Shown here one piece after another: positions 23,096 to 34,990 of a stretch of DNA of 64,000 bases. Each line of letters starts with the position of its first letter. Position 1 is the stretch's first letter. This DNA comes from Acanthosoma haemorrhoidale (Eukaryota > Arthropoda > Insecta > Hemiptera > Acanthosomatidae). The notes beneath the pieces are model-generated. The model was not told the origin of the DNA. It made no database searches and saw only the letters and a list, made by a program, of their open reading frames with translations. The DNA is taken from positions 43,165,754 to 43,229,753 of the forward strand of contig OV884011.1 in NCBI GenBank assembly GCA_930367205.1, in the 5' to 3' direction. The position numbers were made by a program, and so were the translations under genes.

Positions 23096-26000
23096 GGATC
23101 CCCTTCAATTATTTGTTTTGCAAACCAATGTTACCAATGACGGGTTAACAGCGCTACCTAATTGCCCCCCCCCTCGTATTTTCGTAAAATCTACTAAAGT
23201 CCCAATCCCCATAATTTTCCGTCTTCATTTCATAACCCTCTTCTTATTACTTATTTATAGTTAAACATTTTGTATCTAAAGCTTTTATTTTGGAGTGACG
23301 ACTTGTATTTTTATAGACAAGGGTTCTTCATGACGGTATCTTATACCTGTCTTCTCCTTTATGGTACAGTGTCGAAGTCTATGAATGTTGCTAGACTTTC
23401 AAGCCATTTTTCAAAATTGGGGGCATTGTTTGCCTGTCAACCCAAATCAGTGACCAGGTTCGTATTCATCGAAAGTAATTATGTGTCGGCTAAGTACTGT
23501 GACTAAAGTTATAAGTCTGTACCATTTTGTTATGTATGGAATTTTGAGTTGGAGCAAGTAGTCTAGAAAGGAGATAATGTCTAATTGCTATTTTGTGTAG
23601 GCTACATCCTCTCATTCGTTCATCTGTTCATGTGTTCCTCCTCGCTATTAACTCAAGTCACAGTTTTGAAAATGAAGCATTTTATTCAAAAATACTGAGA
23701 GGTTTTACACAATATTCGTCAAATAGAATTATTTTTAAAATGCTGAAGATATATAGATCGCATCCTATCTACATTTATGTATAAATATTTTAAAAAATCA
23801 GTTTATAAAAGATCTAAATAAATTTTAACCGGCTTAAGGTTAAAATTGCAAATAAAATCTCAGAAACAAATAGTAATTTTGATCTAAAATAAAAAAATTG
23901 ACTGATATCGATATGATTTTGAACGGTAATGACTCCTTGTTTTGATAGTGATGTGAGATTTACAAAAACCATGAGCGAACGGAGGGAAAGTCGTCCTTAG
24001 AGACATCACGCTAAATAATCGGCCGCGTTATAAACTGGCAGTCGAAGCGTCAAAGCGGCAGTGCCAGTGAGAAGAAAGTAAACTAGAGAGCAAGCAAAGA
24101 AAGTAAGCAGTGGTGGATACTTTCCGTTTCCTCCATGTCCCAGATAGCAGCTCTGCGACCTATATACTTATGCAATTTGCTATCTTTCAACACATACATG
24201 GCGAATTATCAATCATACACAAAAAATATCAATTAATAACTGTGTTTATATCTTTGTAACAGAAATAAAGGACCAAGAAGGACTCAAAGTATACTCAGTA
24301 AAATGTAAATAACTAAAACATTCGTACTAAACAAACCTACTAAAACATGTTTGGAACCTGGTAAAAAAGCATTAAATTTATTGCTTAGTATATAAGCAAT
24401 AGGTATTGGTGGTTTTTGAAACTTTATTTTTTGTAATACCTCAGCAAATCTTTAAACACCCTTCCACAATTCTTGCAATTCTGTCTTCAACCACGAGGGA
24501 AAAAAATCAGAACTTTAAATCTTAAATAGCTTCTGAGCTGGTGGGATTTGAGAAACCTTAGAAGTTAGCAAAACGCGACCGACTTTTCCGCTTGATTTTT
24601 TTTTCCACACATTTGTGAACTTATCGATATCGTAGAACATATATATATATATAATTATATACATAAGGACAAACTAAAAACTTATTTAAAACTAGAGCCT
24701 TTTTCTGTGATGAGGAGTTAATGTAGATACGATGGAACGAAATGAAAAAGTATAAACTGTGTCTGGTACAAAGATGAACTTTGTGGTTCTTTTTAAAGTT
24801 TCGTTGTTTTTTCAAAATCAGAAACCTCTATGTCTTAATGCATATATGTACTGATCTGTGGGATTCAACGGTTCAAGCTAGAGAAATGACATTTTACTTG
24901 TAGGTCTTTCCAAAAATATATTTTCGGGTTTTAAGCAATAATTACAAAAAAATCATTAACATATCGGGTTCAAAACTTCAACGAAACCTGCGTTTCTTTT
25001 ATAACCCGATATTATGCAAGGTAGTTCCATTCTAGTCAAAACCAGCTCCATGAAATAAATTAGGGATCATTAATAAACTAATTAGTAAGAAGAAAATAAA
25101 TATTACTTTGTCAAATTGGATAGAATATAAAATTAAAAATCTCGACGAACAGATTAATAATATAAAACATATTTAGTGGCTTGAGTAGACTTTAATTGTA
25201 ATTAAAACCGTGCAATAAAATCTCTCTATTTTTTATTACTGCACGATGAAGACTTGTTCATATGCTTTGAATTAATTTAGTCAGTGAGCTGAGCAGTCAG
25301 CATAAAATGTGAACGGGACCTGTAAGTTGAATGGATGCGGCCACGCATGCTCGTTTTATAGCGTAGTATATTGTACAAGAACGCTTTTAAGAAGTGCTAT
25401 CAGAAATAACCTCAGTGCTATCCGTGCAAAGATTGCACTAGGATAATTTACAATTGTCTGTTTCGGCGGCCTTGAATTTTGCAACAAAGACGAGGTTGCA
25501 TAAGATTTGTGACGACGTCAGAAGTAGATATAATTCTGTAGGCTCGGCTCTACTTTAAGTGCCACTTTTATATTTCATTACTATTTACGATTCCTTTTTT
25601 ATTTTACCTCCAATACAGATATTTTCGTATTATATTTTATTGTGTTTTTATACATATTTATAAGTATTTCAGCGATTTCTGCAGCGCATAGTGGATCGAA
25701 CAATAGACAAAACTATAAAAATCAACTGTTTGTATTCTATTTGGATGATTCAGACTTGTTTAGTATTAGTCAAAGATTTAGTAAACAAGTGTCAACATTA
25801 GCTTCCAAGATTAGAAGGTAAGTAGAACCAAACTCATTGGTTTAGTTTTTCAGTCTGGTAACACGCCACATTTTAATGTATTATTTCTTTATTCACTATG
25901 GACCGTTCAACCAGTGGCACGTTTTGCAATTATTTTATGATAGTATCACTAATAGTACCATGATGTTTCAGTTAAAAAAAAATCATTTTTAATAGGTAAC

Positions 26001-26511
26001 ATTTTATTTCAAATGTACCCTACAAGCTTTTAATTTTCTTTACATTAAAAATGATATTTCTCAAAATAGGTAAAACCATCGTTGGGATCTATGGGTAAAA
26101 TTTTGTGATGCGAAGATTTTTCACTTAATAGTGGACTACTTATATGCTCTGATGAGGTTCAAGAGTCATTATATAAGCTGTACCCTCCATGAAAACTGGT
26201 GGAAGGCCAAAAAATATTTCAAAGGATGTTCCATAAAAACAATTTATTTATTTTAAAATTGTATTCCTACATAAGTACCAACCTATTTTCATTTCGATAG
26301 ACAGCACCTTGATTCTAATTTTGAAATATTGCTAAATTTACTTAAATTGCTAACAGTAAATTTATTTGTAAATAGATTAATTTAAATTAAAACAATAATT
26401 TTATTTTTTTAAATTAGGATGTGTATTATCTACTTAATTTATTTGGATATTTGTATGTTAAATGGATTAGGAATATTTATTTAAATTTCATTTCAGTTAA
26501 ATAAAAAATCG
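23096..26511. other. AT-rich sequence without a recognisable gene
   Basis: Small plus-strand frames at 23270-23506 and 23593-23784 have no recognised motif. An AT microsatellite lies at about 24639-24662. A short GC-richer patch at 24000-24120 gives no match. No gene supported. Confidence 0.4.
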
Positions 26512-27525
26512 TTATTGAAAGTTGAGATTTGGGTTTTGTTCTTTCTCCCTATATATTCGATGTGCTGTGCGGCAGAATGGAATAATCTTAGCTCCGTGTC
26601 CAAGAAGAACATCGCCGAATTACCCTAATCGGTATTCATATGGTTTTGATTGCTTTTTGTCTATTATTATTGATTCAATCAGTTCTACATTGCTTTTGGT
26701 ATACCTGGGCGTACCTGATGTGATCTCTACTGGTTCCTTATCTATTTTCCATAGCCAAAAATTGGCATTTGCTCGCTCCAATACTCCGGAGATACCCATT
26801 TCGCCCTCAGTATATCCTTAATAGGAGGAAAAACTTCCTCTCTATGGTGCTGTTTCATCTGGTATTCCCCACTTTCGAGGTCCATGGGATGCTACTCATG
26901 GAAGTGAGCATCTACGTATTTAGCTAAAGTCACCTGCACTAATCTTCCTTCTCTAGCCTTATATTTTCAATATCCAGTTTTCTCCCAAATCGCATAGCCT
27001 TTGTTATATATGGGTTTATTAGCATGTCCATTTCCATTAGCTCTTCCTCTAGGATGATCACGTGTTACGGAAGTGTCTGTGTTGTCAAAGACTTGAAAGT
27101 CTTTAAGTAAGGCGAAATGGTTGGACTCTCGATTTTCGTATTAAAAATCTTTAGTACGTTCATGAATCTCATTTACACTAAGACTCAAATAGCGGCGCCT
27201 TCTAATCAGAGGAAGAAGTTCGTCACCCATTCTATAATAGAGATTTGAATTGCCTCTCGTTAACGCACATAAGGTGAGTCACAATTCACATAAGCCTCAC
27301 TTACTCTTATCGTTGAAGACGGAACGGTTGCACCACCTTTCAGAATATAGTGAAACCTCTTGAATTTTGTATGTAGTGTCTCAGCGGTTCTGGTTTAATT
27401 CGTGGGATGACAATGCGAATCGGCAATTTCAAAATTGTTTGGTTTTGTTCCGTTCCCAGAACGTTGCGAAATCCACACTCGAGAAAGCACTAGCATCGAT
27501 TAAACGATTGACATTGTGTTCTCTT
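26512..27525 (-). pseudogene. Unidentified ~1-kb pseudogene; candidate endogenous viral or captured gene
   Basis: On minus, long coding-like stretches follow one another in order but switch frame and hit stops: an upstream part around 27480-27250 in two frames, then a main frame from 27140 to about 26760 interrupted at 27141-27143 (TAA, start of the stretch), 26967-26969 (TGA) and 26892-26894 (TAG). A frameshift near 26757-26763 leads to a last frame that has a TAA at 26620-26622 and ends at TAA 26512-26514. The TGA and TAG fall where a Trp codon would fit, as expected from G-to-A decay. The amino-acid composition is well mixed, rich in Trp, Tyr, Lys, Pro and charged residues, unlike the repeats around it. 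No RT, integrase, transposase or protease motif is seen. A virus-derived structural gene or an unusual host gene are both possible. Plus-strand frame 26522-26821 is its antisense shadow. Confidence 0.6.
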
Positions 27526-27719
27526 GTTTTTTAAAAATGATTAATATCATTTTCGAAACTCCTGGTTTTCAAGAGGATAAGTTTTTAAACAAATAAATAA
27601 CAAAAAAAGCTATCAGCTTTTGAGACAAAATTGAATTTGATTTAACATACACACGTACACATATTTAAAGCATTTTCTAGGATTGATGGGTCATTTATGA
27701 TTTCTTTAGAAAAAAAAGA

Positions 27720-27800
27720 AAAACTAGACCCAGCCCAGGACTTTTTGATTCCCCGTTCAGACGCTGATACCCTCTAGACTATCCCAGAACTTTCCATCAT
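27720..27800 (-). repeat. Possible tRNA-derived SINE head
   Basis: Minus strand reads gggatagtctagagggtatc as an A-box-like start and cagcgtctgaacggggaatc as an anticodon-arm-like part, then aagtcctgggctgggtc where a B-box would sit. The B-box is degraded, so this is a weak call. A genuine tRNA gene is unlikely because the stems do not close. Confidence 0.35.
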
Positions 27801-27996
27801 ATATACTCTAAATTTTAGGGACTATGCAATATATCACAAAAGTAATAACAAAAATAATAAGATCTACATTGCTTTATAGAACTTTTGATTACTTCCACGC
27901 TTTTAAAAATGATATTTATCAAGAATAATAATTTGGATATCGCCTGAGTACGTGTTTGGATAGTTCATTTCAAAAATCTAAAAGAAAATAGCCCTC

Positions 27997-28369
27997 CATG
28001 TTGGTCTAAGGTGGACGAACAATGCTCCATCAGCGCTCGCTGCAAATAGGCCAAACCGTTCAAAAGTAGATAACCCATGGTTGTTAAACTGCAGCCGGCA
28101 AAACATTAAACTCAAAACTGCCATTATGACCGGACACTGTAGATTAAGCCAAAACCTATCCCTGATAGGTGTACCCCAGAACTCCATTTACCCCAAAAGC
28201 AAACTGGAGAAGGGAACGTCCTACCACTTTTAGGGTGAATGTGATGCGTTCAGCCAACTAAGGTTTTTCAACTTACGCTGTGATAGAATCCCACTAGAAG
28301 AACTTACTCCATCAAATCGAGATCAATTCATGACTTTGTTAGGATGACAGGTAGATTCCAGAAGGCGCC
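27997..28369 (+). pseudogene. LINE ORF2 C-terminal region (after RNase H / zinc-knuckle part)
   Basis: The plus frame from 27997 stays open to a TAG at 28231 and reads NPWLLNCSRQNIKL, then MTGHCRLSQNLSLIGV, then KGTSYHF. After a shift it continues GECDAFSQLRFF...RIPLEELTPSN. The order 'T-GHC.L..+L..IG-(CxxC)-E.ETS.H.L.EC.AF...R' is characteristic of the C-terminus of RNase-H-bearing LINEs (I/R1/Jockey superclade), where the middle part normally holds a CxxC. Here those cysteines are replaced by IYPKSKL, and there is an in-frame stop plus at least one frameshift, so the copy is dead. It is a different element from families A and B. Confidence 0.75.
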
Positions 28370-30429
28370 GTAGTGTGGGATGGGTAGAACAGAGACCGAT
28401 AATTCTAACGGGTCCCCCCTTCATTGCATCTATTTACCTATCTAAAAAAAAAATCAAAAGTTTTAGAAGTATAAAGACAATTTGTGAGCCTTTATTTAAA
28501 ATACTCCTTATTAACTCCCCTATCTATGGATTGGCAAGATTTGTCAGCTTCTCTAAATTGAAGTATTTTTTCCACATCAATCACTAGTCTAGGAATGGCA
28601 GACTGTGGTTTTACTAAAGGTACCTTTTCCCCAAAATTGTCCTCCGGGAAATATTTCTCACGGTTCCAGTAAATGATTTTTATCATCGCGATCACACCAG
28701 GACAACGTGGCCCTTAAAGCTATGGGCAAGAATTCTACGAGTAATAAAAAAAAATTGTAATTTTTACTCGAACCCACTTGAGTGATACCTTATATGAGTA
28801 ATTATCTAATTACTCCTGGGAATGTTATATCAGCTTTGTAATTTTTATTAACTTGGAAACTTGCTTTCTTTGAGGAGCTGAACCACCTGGCCAAACGGTG
28901 TTCAGCACTATGTCTCTAACTCAACCCAGGATTGATGGCAGCATAGGTCAATTTCTGGTTTTAAATTCCCCAATATCGAAACCAAAAGAAAGCCCCTCTG
29001 TTTTAACAATAATTTCTTCAGGTCTGAGATTTCGGTCACCCCAATGTATGAATTAAACAAAGCGTGCTTTATAGTTAAAAAAAAAAATTAATGAACTTTA
29101 CGCCCTAACACTACCTGTAAGTAAAATTCACTCTAGTGTTTGGAGTCGACTGTCAATAATATGTTATGTAAATAACTGTTTCGAAATATAATAAACTTTT
29201 AATCAAAGAATAACTCAGTTTTTTTACTTATATAATTTGAAGTTTCCTATATATTAAAAGAAAAAAGAAATGTTCATGTGACCGATAAACCGATTGGCAA
29301 TAGGCCTGACTTTATGTACTCTTTGGATACGGTTGGAATATATTTGATATGGGTTGACCCCATTCTGACGAGATGTTCGAATTGCCTACACTCCTATCAT
29401 CTGTCCACATATAAACAGACTCCCGCCAAAATATCTCCGAACAACCGCTCTATCTGGAGCACGGGATATTCCTGGACACTGCCCGGCTATTTGGTTCCCT
29501 ATGGTCGAAGCCACTTAGTCCCCTGCGTCCCAGTAACTTCGTTTTATAGCTGTAACAAATTATTCCAAGACAAAGAAAAGGACAGCCTAAATAGAACTAA
29601 CACAGATTAAACCTGACCCTTATTCGTGATCTCATGACACCTTTTCGATCTAAAAGTCATTAGTATTGACAAGATACTCGTTGGAGGTAAATGGTGAATT
29701 GCACTATTGGGTAGATCAGAGGACTATAAGTGGCAACGCTCCAAAATGAATGAGAGGTCCGTTCATGAACGTTCACTACTTTAAATACTTTCAGATTAAT
29801 GGCGACTAAAAATGACAGTGGTTGAATCTTGTAAAAGTGTAATGAGTAAGGGAAATGCGGGAGTAATAAAATTAGGAAACAAGAGATAATGTACGAATTC
29901 CGGTTTCCGTTGAGAAAAAACGATAACGCAATTCCGAACGAGTTGTTAAAGTGAATACCGGTATCAATAGATCACCTTCCGGACTAGGTTTCCTCTTACT
30001 CTGTCATGCTGTTTTTTTTATTAATACCTGAGGAAAGGTTAAAATTATATTTCTACTTGTGCATCACCTTTAAAAATCGTTAAAGAATTAATTTATTAAT
30101 TGTATTTCAGATCAAGCAAAGGAATACAGTTTAATGTGGGGATTGTGACGAAGATTCCTAGGGCGGGAGGTTTACTATCTCGTAATCTGTGAAGTAGGAG
30201 AGGTTTGCGGTACATTTCAAATGGATATACGATTATTAAACTTAAGTATTTTATATCCGATTTGGCCACTCACGCCCCTTTTAATTTAATCCACTAAAAT
30301 ATGAACAGAAGACTCGTGCCAGGCCACACTTTAACCTTGTCCTTGGTAGCTATCTTTTGCCTGGTCTCCATCTTACTTTTTGATGATTATAATTTGTACG
30401 CAAAGCAATCAATTGCCTGAATGCTACAA

Positions 30430-31200
30430 CAGTGGTTAATTGGTTGTTTCAATTTAAGGTGCTAAGCGCGCCGACTTAGGACCGGCCCTGTTTGAGCTGA
30501 GTGTCGAGGTGTTTGACCTGCTATAAGGAGAGACAGCGGAGATGAGGGCATGGCTTGGAACGATACAGCTCTAATGATGTCATACATGGAATAAGCTAGT
30601 GGTTCCAATATTGAAGAATGTTGCAGACGCTGCTATTTCCATACTCTTCATATGCGACGAGCTAAAATAAATAGAACGCTCTAAAACGCCTAGTTCTTAA
30701 AAAGACTGTTTCACAAACTCGAACTAAATGAACAGTTGTTAATTTGTTTCTCCATCCGTCCTGTGCGCGGTTGAAACAGCGCGATTATACACGGCCTGGG
30801 ACGATCGTCTATTTCAGCAGACGTCCGATGACAATTTTCCGGTCAATTTGTTCTCTTAATTGAGATTTAATTGGTTTCGCAATGCGTTAATCCACCTTTC
30901 GTCGGAAAGGACACCGGGCAGAAAGAGAGAAAAAAAGAAATAGCTACGTGTATTGCGGGAGCCATGAAATCCGTCAAATCAGAACTGCGCGACGCTCTTT
31001 GGTGAAACGCATCAGCGGGGCTCGTTATGTCAGAGGCTATTGTTTACCTGAACTGAGTTAGGTAACAGACTTGGTACACTGGGGATCCGGCGCGTGTGTA
31101 TCCTGCCTTCAGGTTATTGTTACCTTACTACCAATTTGTGAAGGGCAACTGTGTGGGGGACCCTCTACCTGCGGCGAAGGCGATAAAACCCTAAGTACAT
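30430..31200. other. GC-richer, apparently single-copy island
   Basis: About 770 bases less AT-rich than either side, with CpG-containing words (cgcgccgactt, gtgcgcggttg, actgcgcgacg, ccggcgcgtgtg) and adjacent TTAATTGAG / TTTAATTGG sites that homeodomain proteins bind. No open frame of note and no second copy in the window. It could be a regulatory element, an untranslated exon or an old repeat; the sequence alone does not decide. Confidence 0.35.
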
Positions 31201-32298
31201 TTGACTACCCGAACTAATGAATGATTGGTTAGAGCAGTCCCAAGAAAGAGACTTCACATTCGGGCAAGGTCAGGGAAATCAGGTTTCCTACATCTATTTG
31301 CCTGTATCTGGGCTTTACGATAAACAGCGTAAAAACAATACTATCCATCCAACATTATAAGGTAATTAGGGTATTAAATACGGAGAATTACTTATGTAAT
31401 TCTTTCATACGTACATACGTGTATGTTAAAATACTATATCAAAGTTCAGCACTGGTCTAAGAAGTGATCTGTTCATCTAATCACCTCATCACATTTAATT
31501 TTAGTCCAGAAAATTAAGTTTTGAGAGCAAACCAATTTCAATGCGATTCCAATAGATTTTTTTTCAATGTTGAAAAAGCGATTTTTAGTGCCCAAATAAA
31601 ATAAAAAACTTTTCTTAAAATATGGCGATTCGTTGTTTTTTTATAAAAATAATTTAAAAACTATTTGGAGCAAGTCACACTATTGCATCAAAAATAATTT
31701 GATTTAGATCATAATTGCTATATTATCTATCTGGATAACGAATTACAGATATTTGATTGTGTCAAGCTGAAGTTCTCGCTAATATTGACCCAAGTTATAA
31801 TCTCCCATAAATAATAATAAAATTTTCGATATAGTTTCAGGCGATTCTATAGAATTAGTATGACGATGTGTACGGAGAGATGTTGCCATATTTCCCTATA
31901 ATAGACCTATGAAGACACAGGATGATACGGACGTACTGACTTGACTGGCACGTTCTACTGTACGCCATTGCCACAAGAGCCACGTAACTAGCATTCTCCG
32001 AGGCTATTATTATTGTCGAGTTTTTCCTTGTAGAACCAGAACCAGTTATGAGGTTCGGATTCAACTCTAGAACGAGTGAACCTCGAAAGAGCATACGTTA
32101 CGAGAGACCAGACACCACGCGTAATGCACTCTTCAGGTGCGAAGTGTGTCGATCATTCTATTGCACATCGTATCATGGCGATTTTAAATTTTAGGGTAGA
32201 TTGTGGTGATTGTATCTACGTGAAGTAGTTTACTTGAGTTTTATCTACATATTCTTATCGTGCCTTGAAGACACTATCTATAACCTCAGGGTTGAGAC

Positions 32299-32321
32299 TG
32301 TGGTGCCCCCTGGGGGCGCTA
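32299..32321 (-). promoter_or_regulatory. CTCF-like motif
   Basis: Minus strand 32303-32316 reads CCCCCAGGGGGCAC. The core CTCF consensus is CC(A/C)(G/C)(C/T)AG(G/A)(G/T)GGC(A/G), which this satisfies at every position. The flank gcgctactccc on plus gives a near-palindromic GC-rich word in an AT-rich setting. Motif match only; occupancy unknown. Confidence 0.4.
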
Positions 32322-33739
32322 CTCCCATCCTTATACTCCCTCATGATCGCATAGATGAGCTCCCGAAATGAGTTTAATATGCGAGCACAACGGCGTTGAT
32401 GAACAGAGGGTTTTACGCCAAAATATGGGCCAAAAAACATACAACAAATGAGGTCTAGATTAGACCCGAATTAAGGATAAACTAACTCCAGTCGGGCCTC
32501 CCCCCCCCCAAACGTGCGATCGGGGTTGGTCCACAACAAGATTTCCTACGAAACCTGGTTACTAGTTTTAGTGAGCATCATAGTTGACATATTTCTCACC
32601 TATACGGTGGTTAAACGGTTTAATATTCACTATCACATTCCGATTCAGAGTAACGGTACAATTAAATGTTTATAGCTCTATATTAATATTTTTTATGGCT
32701 AAGACATTCGTGTAATCAAACTCGAAAAATCACGATTGCTCCAGTTGTAAGGTTCGGAATTAAGTGTAGAACATTCAAATGGTATAATGAGGAATGAAAC
32801 TGTAAAGGTTTCCGCAGATATGATCAAATAAAAGGACTTATAACATATAAAAATAGTCTGGTTGCTAACCCAAGCCAACTACATTGATTTTCACTCCACA
32901 TTTGCTCACGCTTCCTCTAAACCTAAAGTGTGATTCATACAGTAGCTATTCGCTCCCTCGCGTAAGTTTCGCTTCCATGAGCAGTATTTTGCACTGTTTC
33001 GAACGCCCATAACTCAAATCGATCTCTGTTGAGATTCATTAGATAAACATTGTTTACAAAAATTATCCAAGTAAGTTACAGATGAACATTAGTTGCCATG
33101 CGCGAGGGGAAAGCTCTGCTTTCGAACTGTGAACTCAAAGAAAACGACATGGTACAATCTCTGTGAAATTTCAAAGGGTAATTCAAAACCAACGGGAACT
33201 ACTCTGTTTACGTTCTTGTTTAAGATATAACACCAGGAAATATATTTTTAAAAAAACGTGTAAATCGACGGGCGCCGTTTCGATTACTTTGAAGATATCT
33301 CAACTGCTGTCACTTAAGATAGGATAGGTTTTTCCCGATGCTTTAGGATACAATAAGCCTAACAAAAAAAAAATCCGAGATATTCCCAATAAATAAATTT
33401 TTGTGACAAAATATAAATATAAGATATCTAATTCCATTCAAACGAATTAAATAGTTTTTTTTTTGTAGCAAAATTGTTGAAAATGGGAATTTTAATCGTC
33501 GAGAAAGTTTAACAAATAAAATTAAGTAATTTTGAACCCGTCTTTTCATCTGCTCTTGCACGAGCTACGTGCTATCTTACGTGCTACGTGACAGTAGTCA
33601 TGAAAATGATTTAGCATATCTGAAGTTTTAAAGATACATTCCAAAACAGCTCGAAATTTGACGATTAGCTTTTGTCTTAAATACAATAACAAGAAGTATG
33701 AAAATAAAAATCGGAAGATAAATTAATTTATTTAAGTCC

Positions 33740-34330
33740 AGTATCAAGTAGTTGTCTTATGACGTTGGCACACTTGATATGTTCGAAACCCTTGATGTCA
33801 TTTATTTAAGGGACTAGGATGTAAGAGTGAGTCAGGCGACTGGCTCTCGAATCCACCTATACTTGTATAAAAATTACATGAGATCATCTTTAATTTTTGT
33901 TATTGTTGTTAAAGCTAACTAACTATCTTAGATAATGACGTCTGGTGTGGCCACTTCTGAGAGTATCCTGTGTACTGGATATGACGACAAATAAGCATTT
34001 GACTTGTGAAGATATTACTCATATTTTTTGGTTAGCGATTTTAGCACTTGTGTCACTGATATTTCATGTGCAAAAAATGACCCTCCGTATCGGCGATTGA
34101 TTATGTCGCAAATCGGATGCGGAATTTTCACAGAATCTAAGGGAAAAGGGTTTACTTTTAAATAGTCTCATTATATCTTTGTGTTCCGTGACATACAATG
34201 GATCTTACGTTGGTTTGACTGATTTCTCATAAGCATTAAACGTGAAAAAAGTGGCACGAATTTCTCAGAATTTTCAAATTTCTCAAGTCACTCTCAAAAG
34301 CTATTATAATAGATTTAAAGGAAAATGAAT
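33740..34330 (+). repeat. Unknown dispersed repeat, copy 1 (inverted partner at 45.1-45.7 kb)
   Basis: Colinear with the minus strand of 45130-45655. Shared landmarks in order: ttatgacgttggcacactt, cttagataatgac, gacgtctggtgtg, gacgacaaa.aagc.tttgact, a region around gcggaattttcacag, and gtgaaaaaagtggcacg. In the last block the two copies share a frame (SIK-x-EKSGT-x-FSE), suggesting old coding content. This copy has stops in that frame. It could be a transposon or a duplicated gene piece; I cannot tell which. Confidence 0.6.
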
Positions 34331-34594
34331 TTCAAAGATGTCCCAAGAAATACAGTTTCGAGATCAAACAACTGAAATTGCGTGCTTAGTAACGCTCTAA
34401 CCTCCTTCTTTTTTTTTTTTTATGTCGAAAAGATTTTTCGAGAGCAAGGTTGTTTGATGGAATAAGGCATAGTTGGTCAAAATTACCAAGTATAATTTAA
34501 TGGTTTGTCTGGCCTGTTTTTTTTTTTAATCCGTTAAAAAATGGTATTAGAAAATAAAACTTCCACATTCACGAAATTCCATCGAAACTTATCC

Positions 34595-34990
34595 AACCAC
34601 TCTAATCACCTAGCTACACTGCGATACACATCCCTATAATCCTCCTCGGAGACTAAAGCAGCAGTGGCCTCATGACCTGCTATAAATACGTGTTAGTGTG
34701 AGCCCTGGCTGGCAACGGCCAGTTTCTCCAATCATGTCCTGAGCGTCTGAGACTCTCGCTCCTTAGTTTGCCTGGAGCGTGGGGGACTCCCAATACTCCG
34801 CTTACACTTCCGCAAGCGAGGGGGTGATAATCCTGTGGATTTGGGAGATCTCTGGGCTGTTTGTAAATACTGTATGAATGAGGGAGTGAATGAAGAGTTG
34901 TAAATAAGGTATGAATGAGAACTTTATTACTTATTACACAATTACTTATTGTCCAAAAAGGTAGATTGTAATTTTATCACAATAAAGATT
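34595..34990 (+). mobile_element. Jockey-like LINE family A, 3' UTR copy
   Basis: Plus-strand copy beginning near the RT C-terminal remnant (tccaaccactct), with the blocks ctataatcctcctcggagac, ccaatcatgtcctgagcg, gtgggggactccca, two roughly 37-bp tatgaatgag units and the tail ggtagattgtaattttatca plus caataaag. Compared with the 40-kb copy a stretch after the Kozak-like 'ctctcgct' block is deleted. No coding capacity remains. Confidence 0.85.

Larger units (their letters stand above)
28370..33739. other. Anonymous sequence with a GC-richer island at 30.4-31.2 kb
   Basis: The LINE 3' UTR probably continues to about 28450. The frames at 28375-28587, 29278-29610, 31855-32094 and 32255-32440 have no recognised motif. 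From about 30430 to 31200 GC content rises and no repeat partner is seen; it contains homeodomain-type sites (tcttaattgag, atttaattgg at 30850-30875). Other content is AT-rich with T/A runs. No gene is supported. Confidence 0.4.

Noticed and set aside
26522..26821. 99-codon plus frame as a gene
   Set aside because: It is the antisense of the better supported minus-strand pseudogene.
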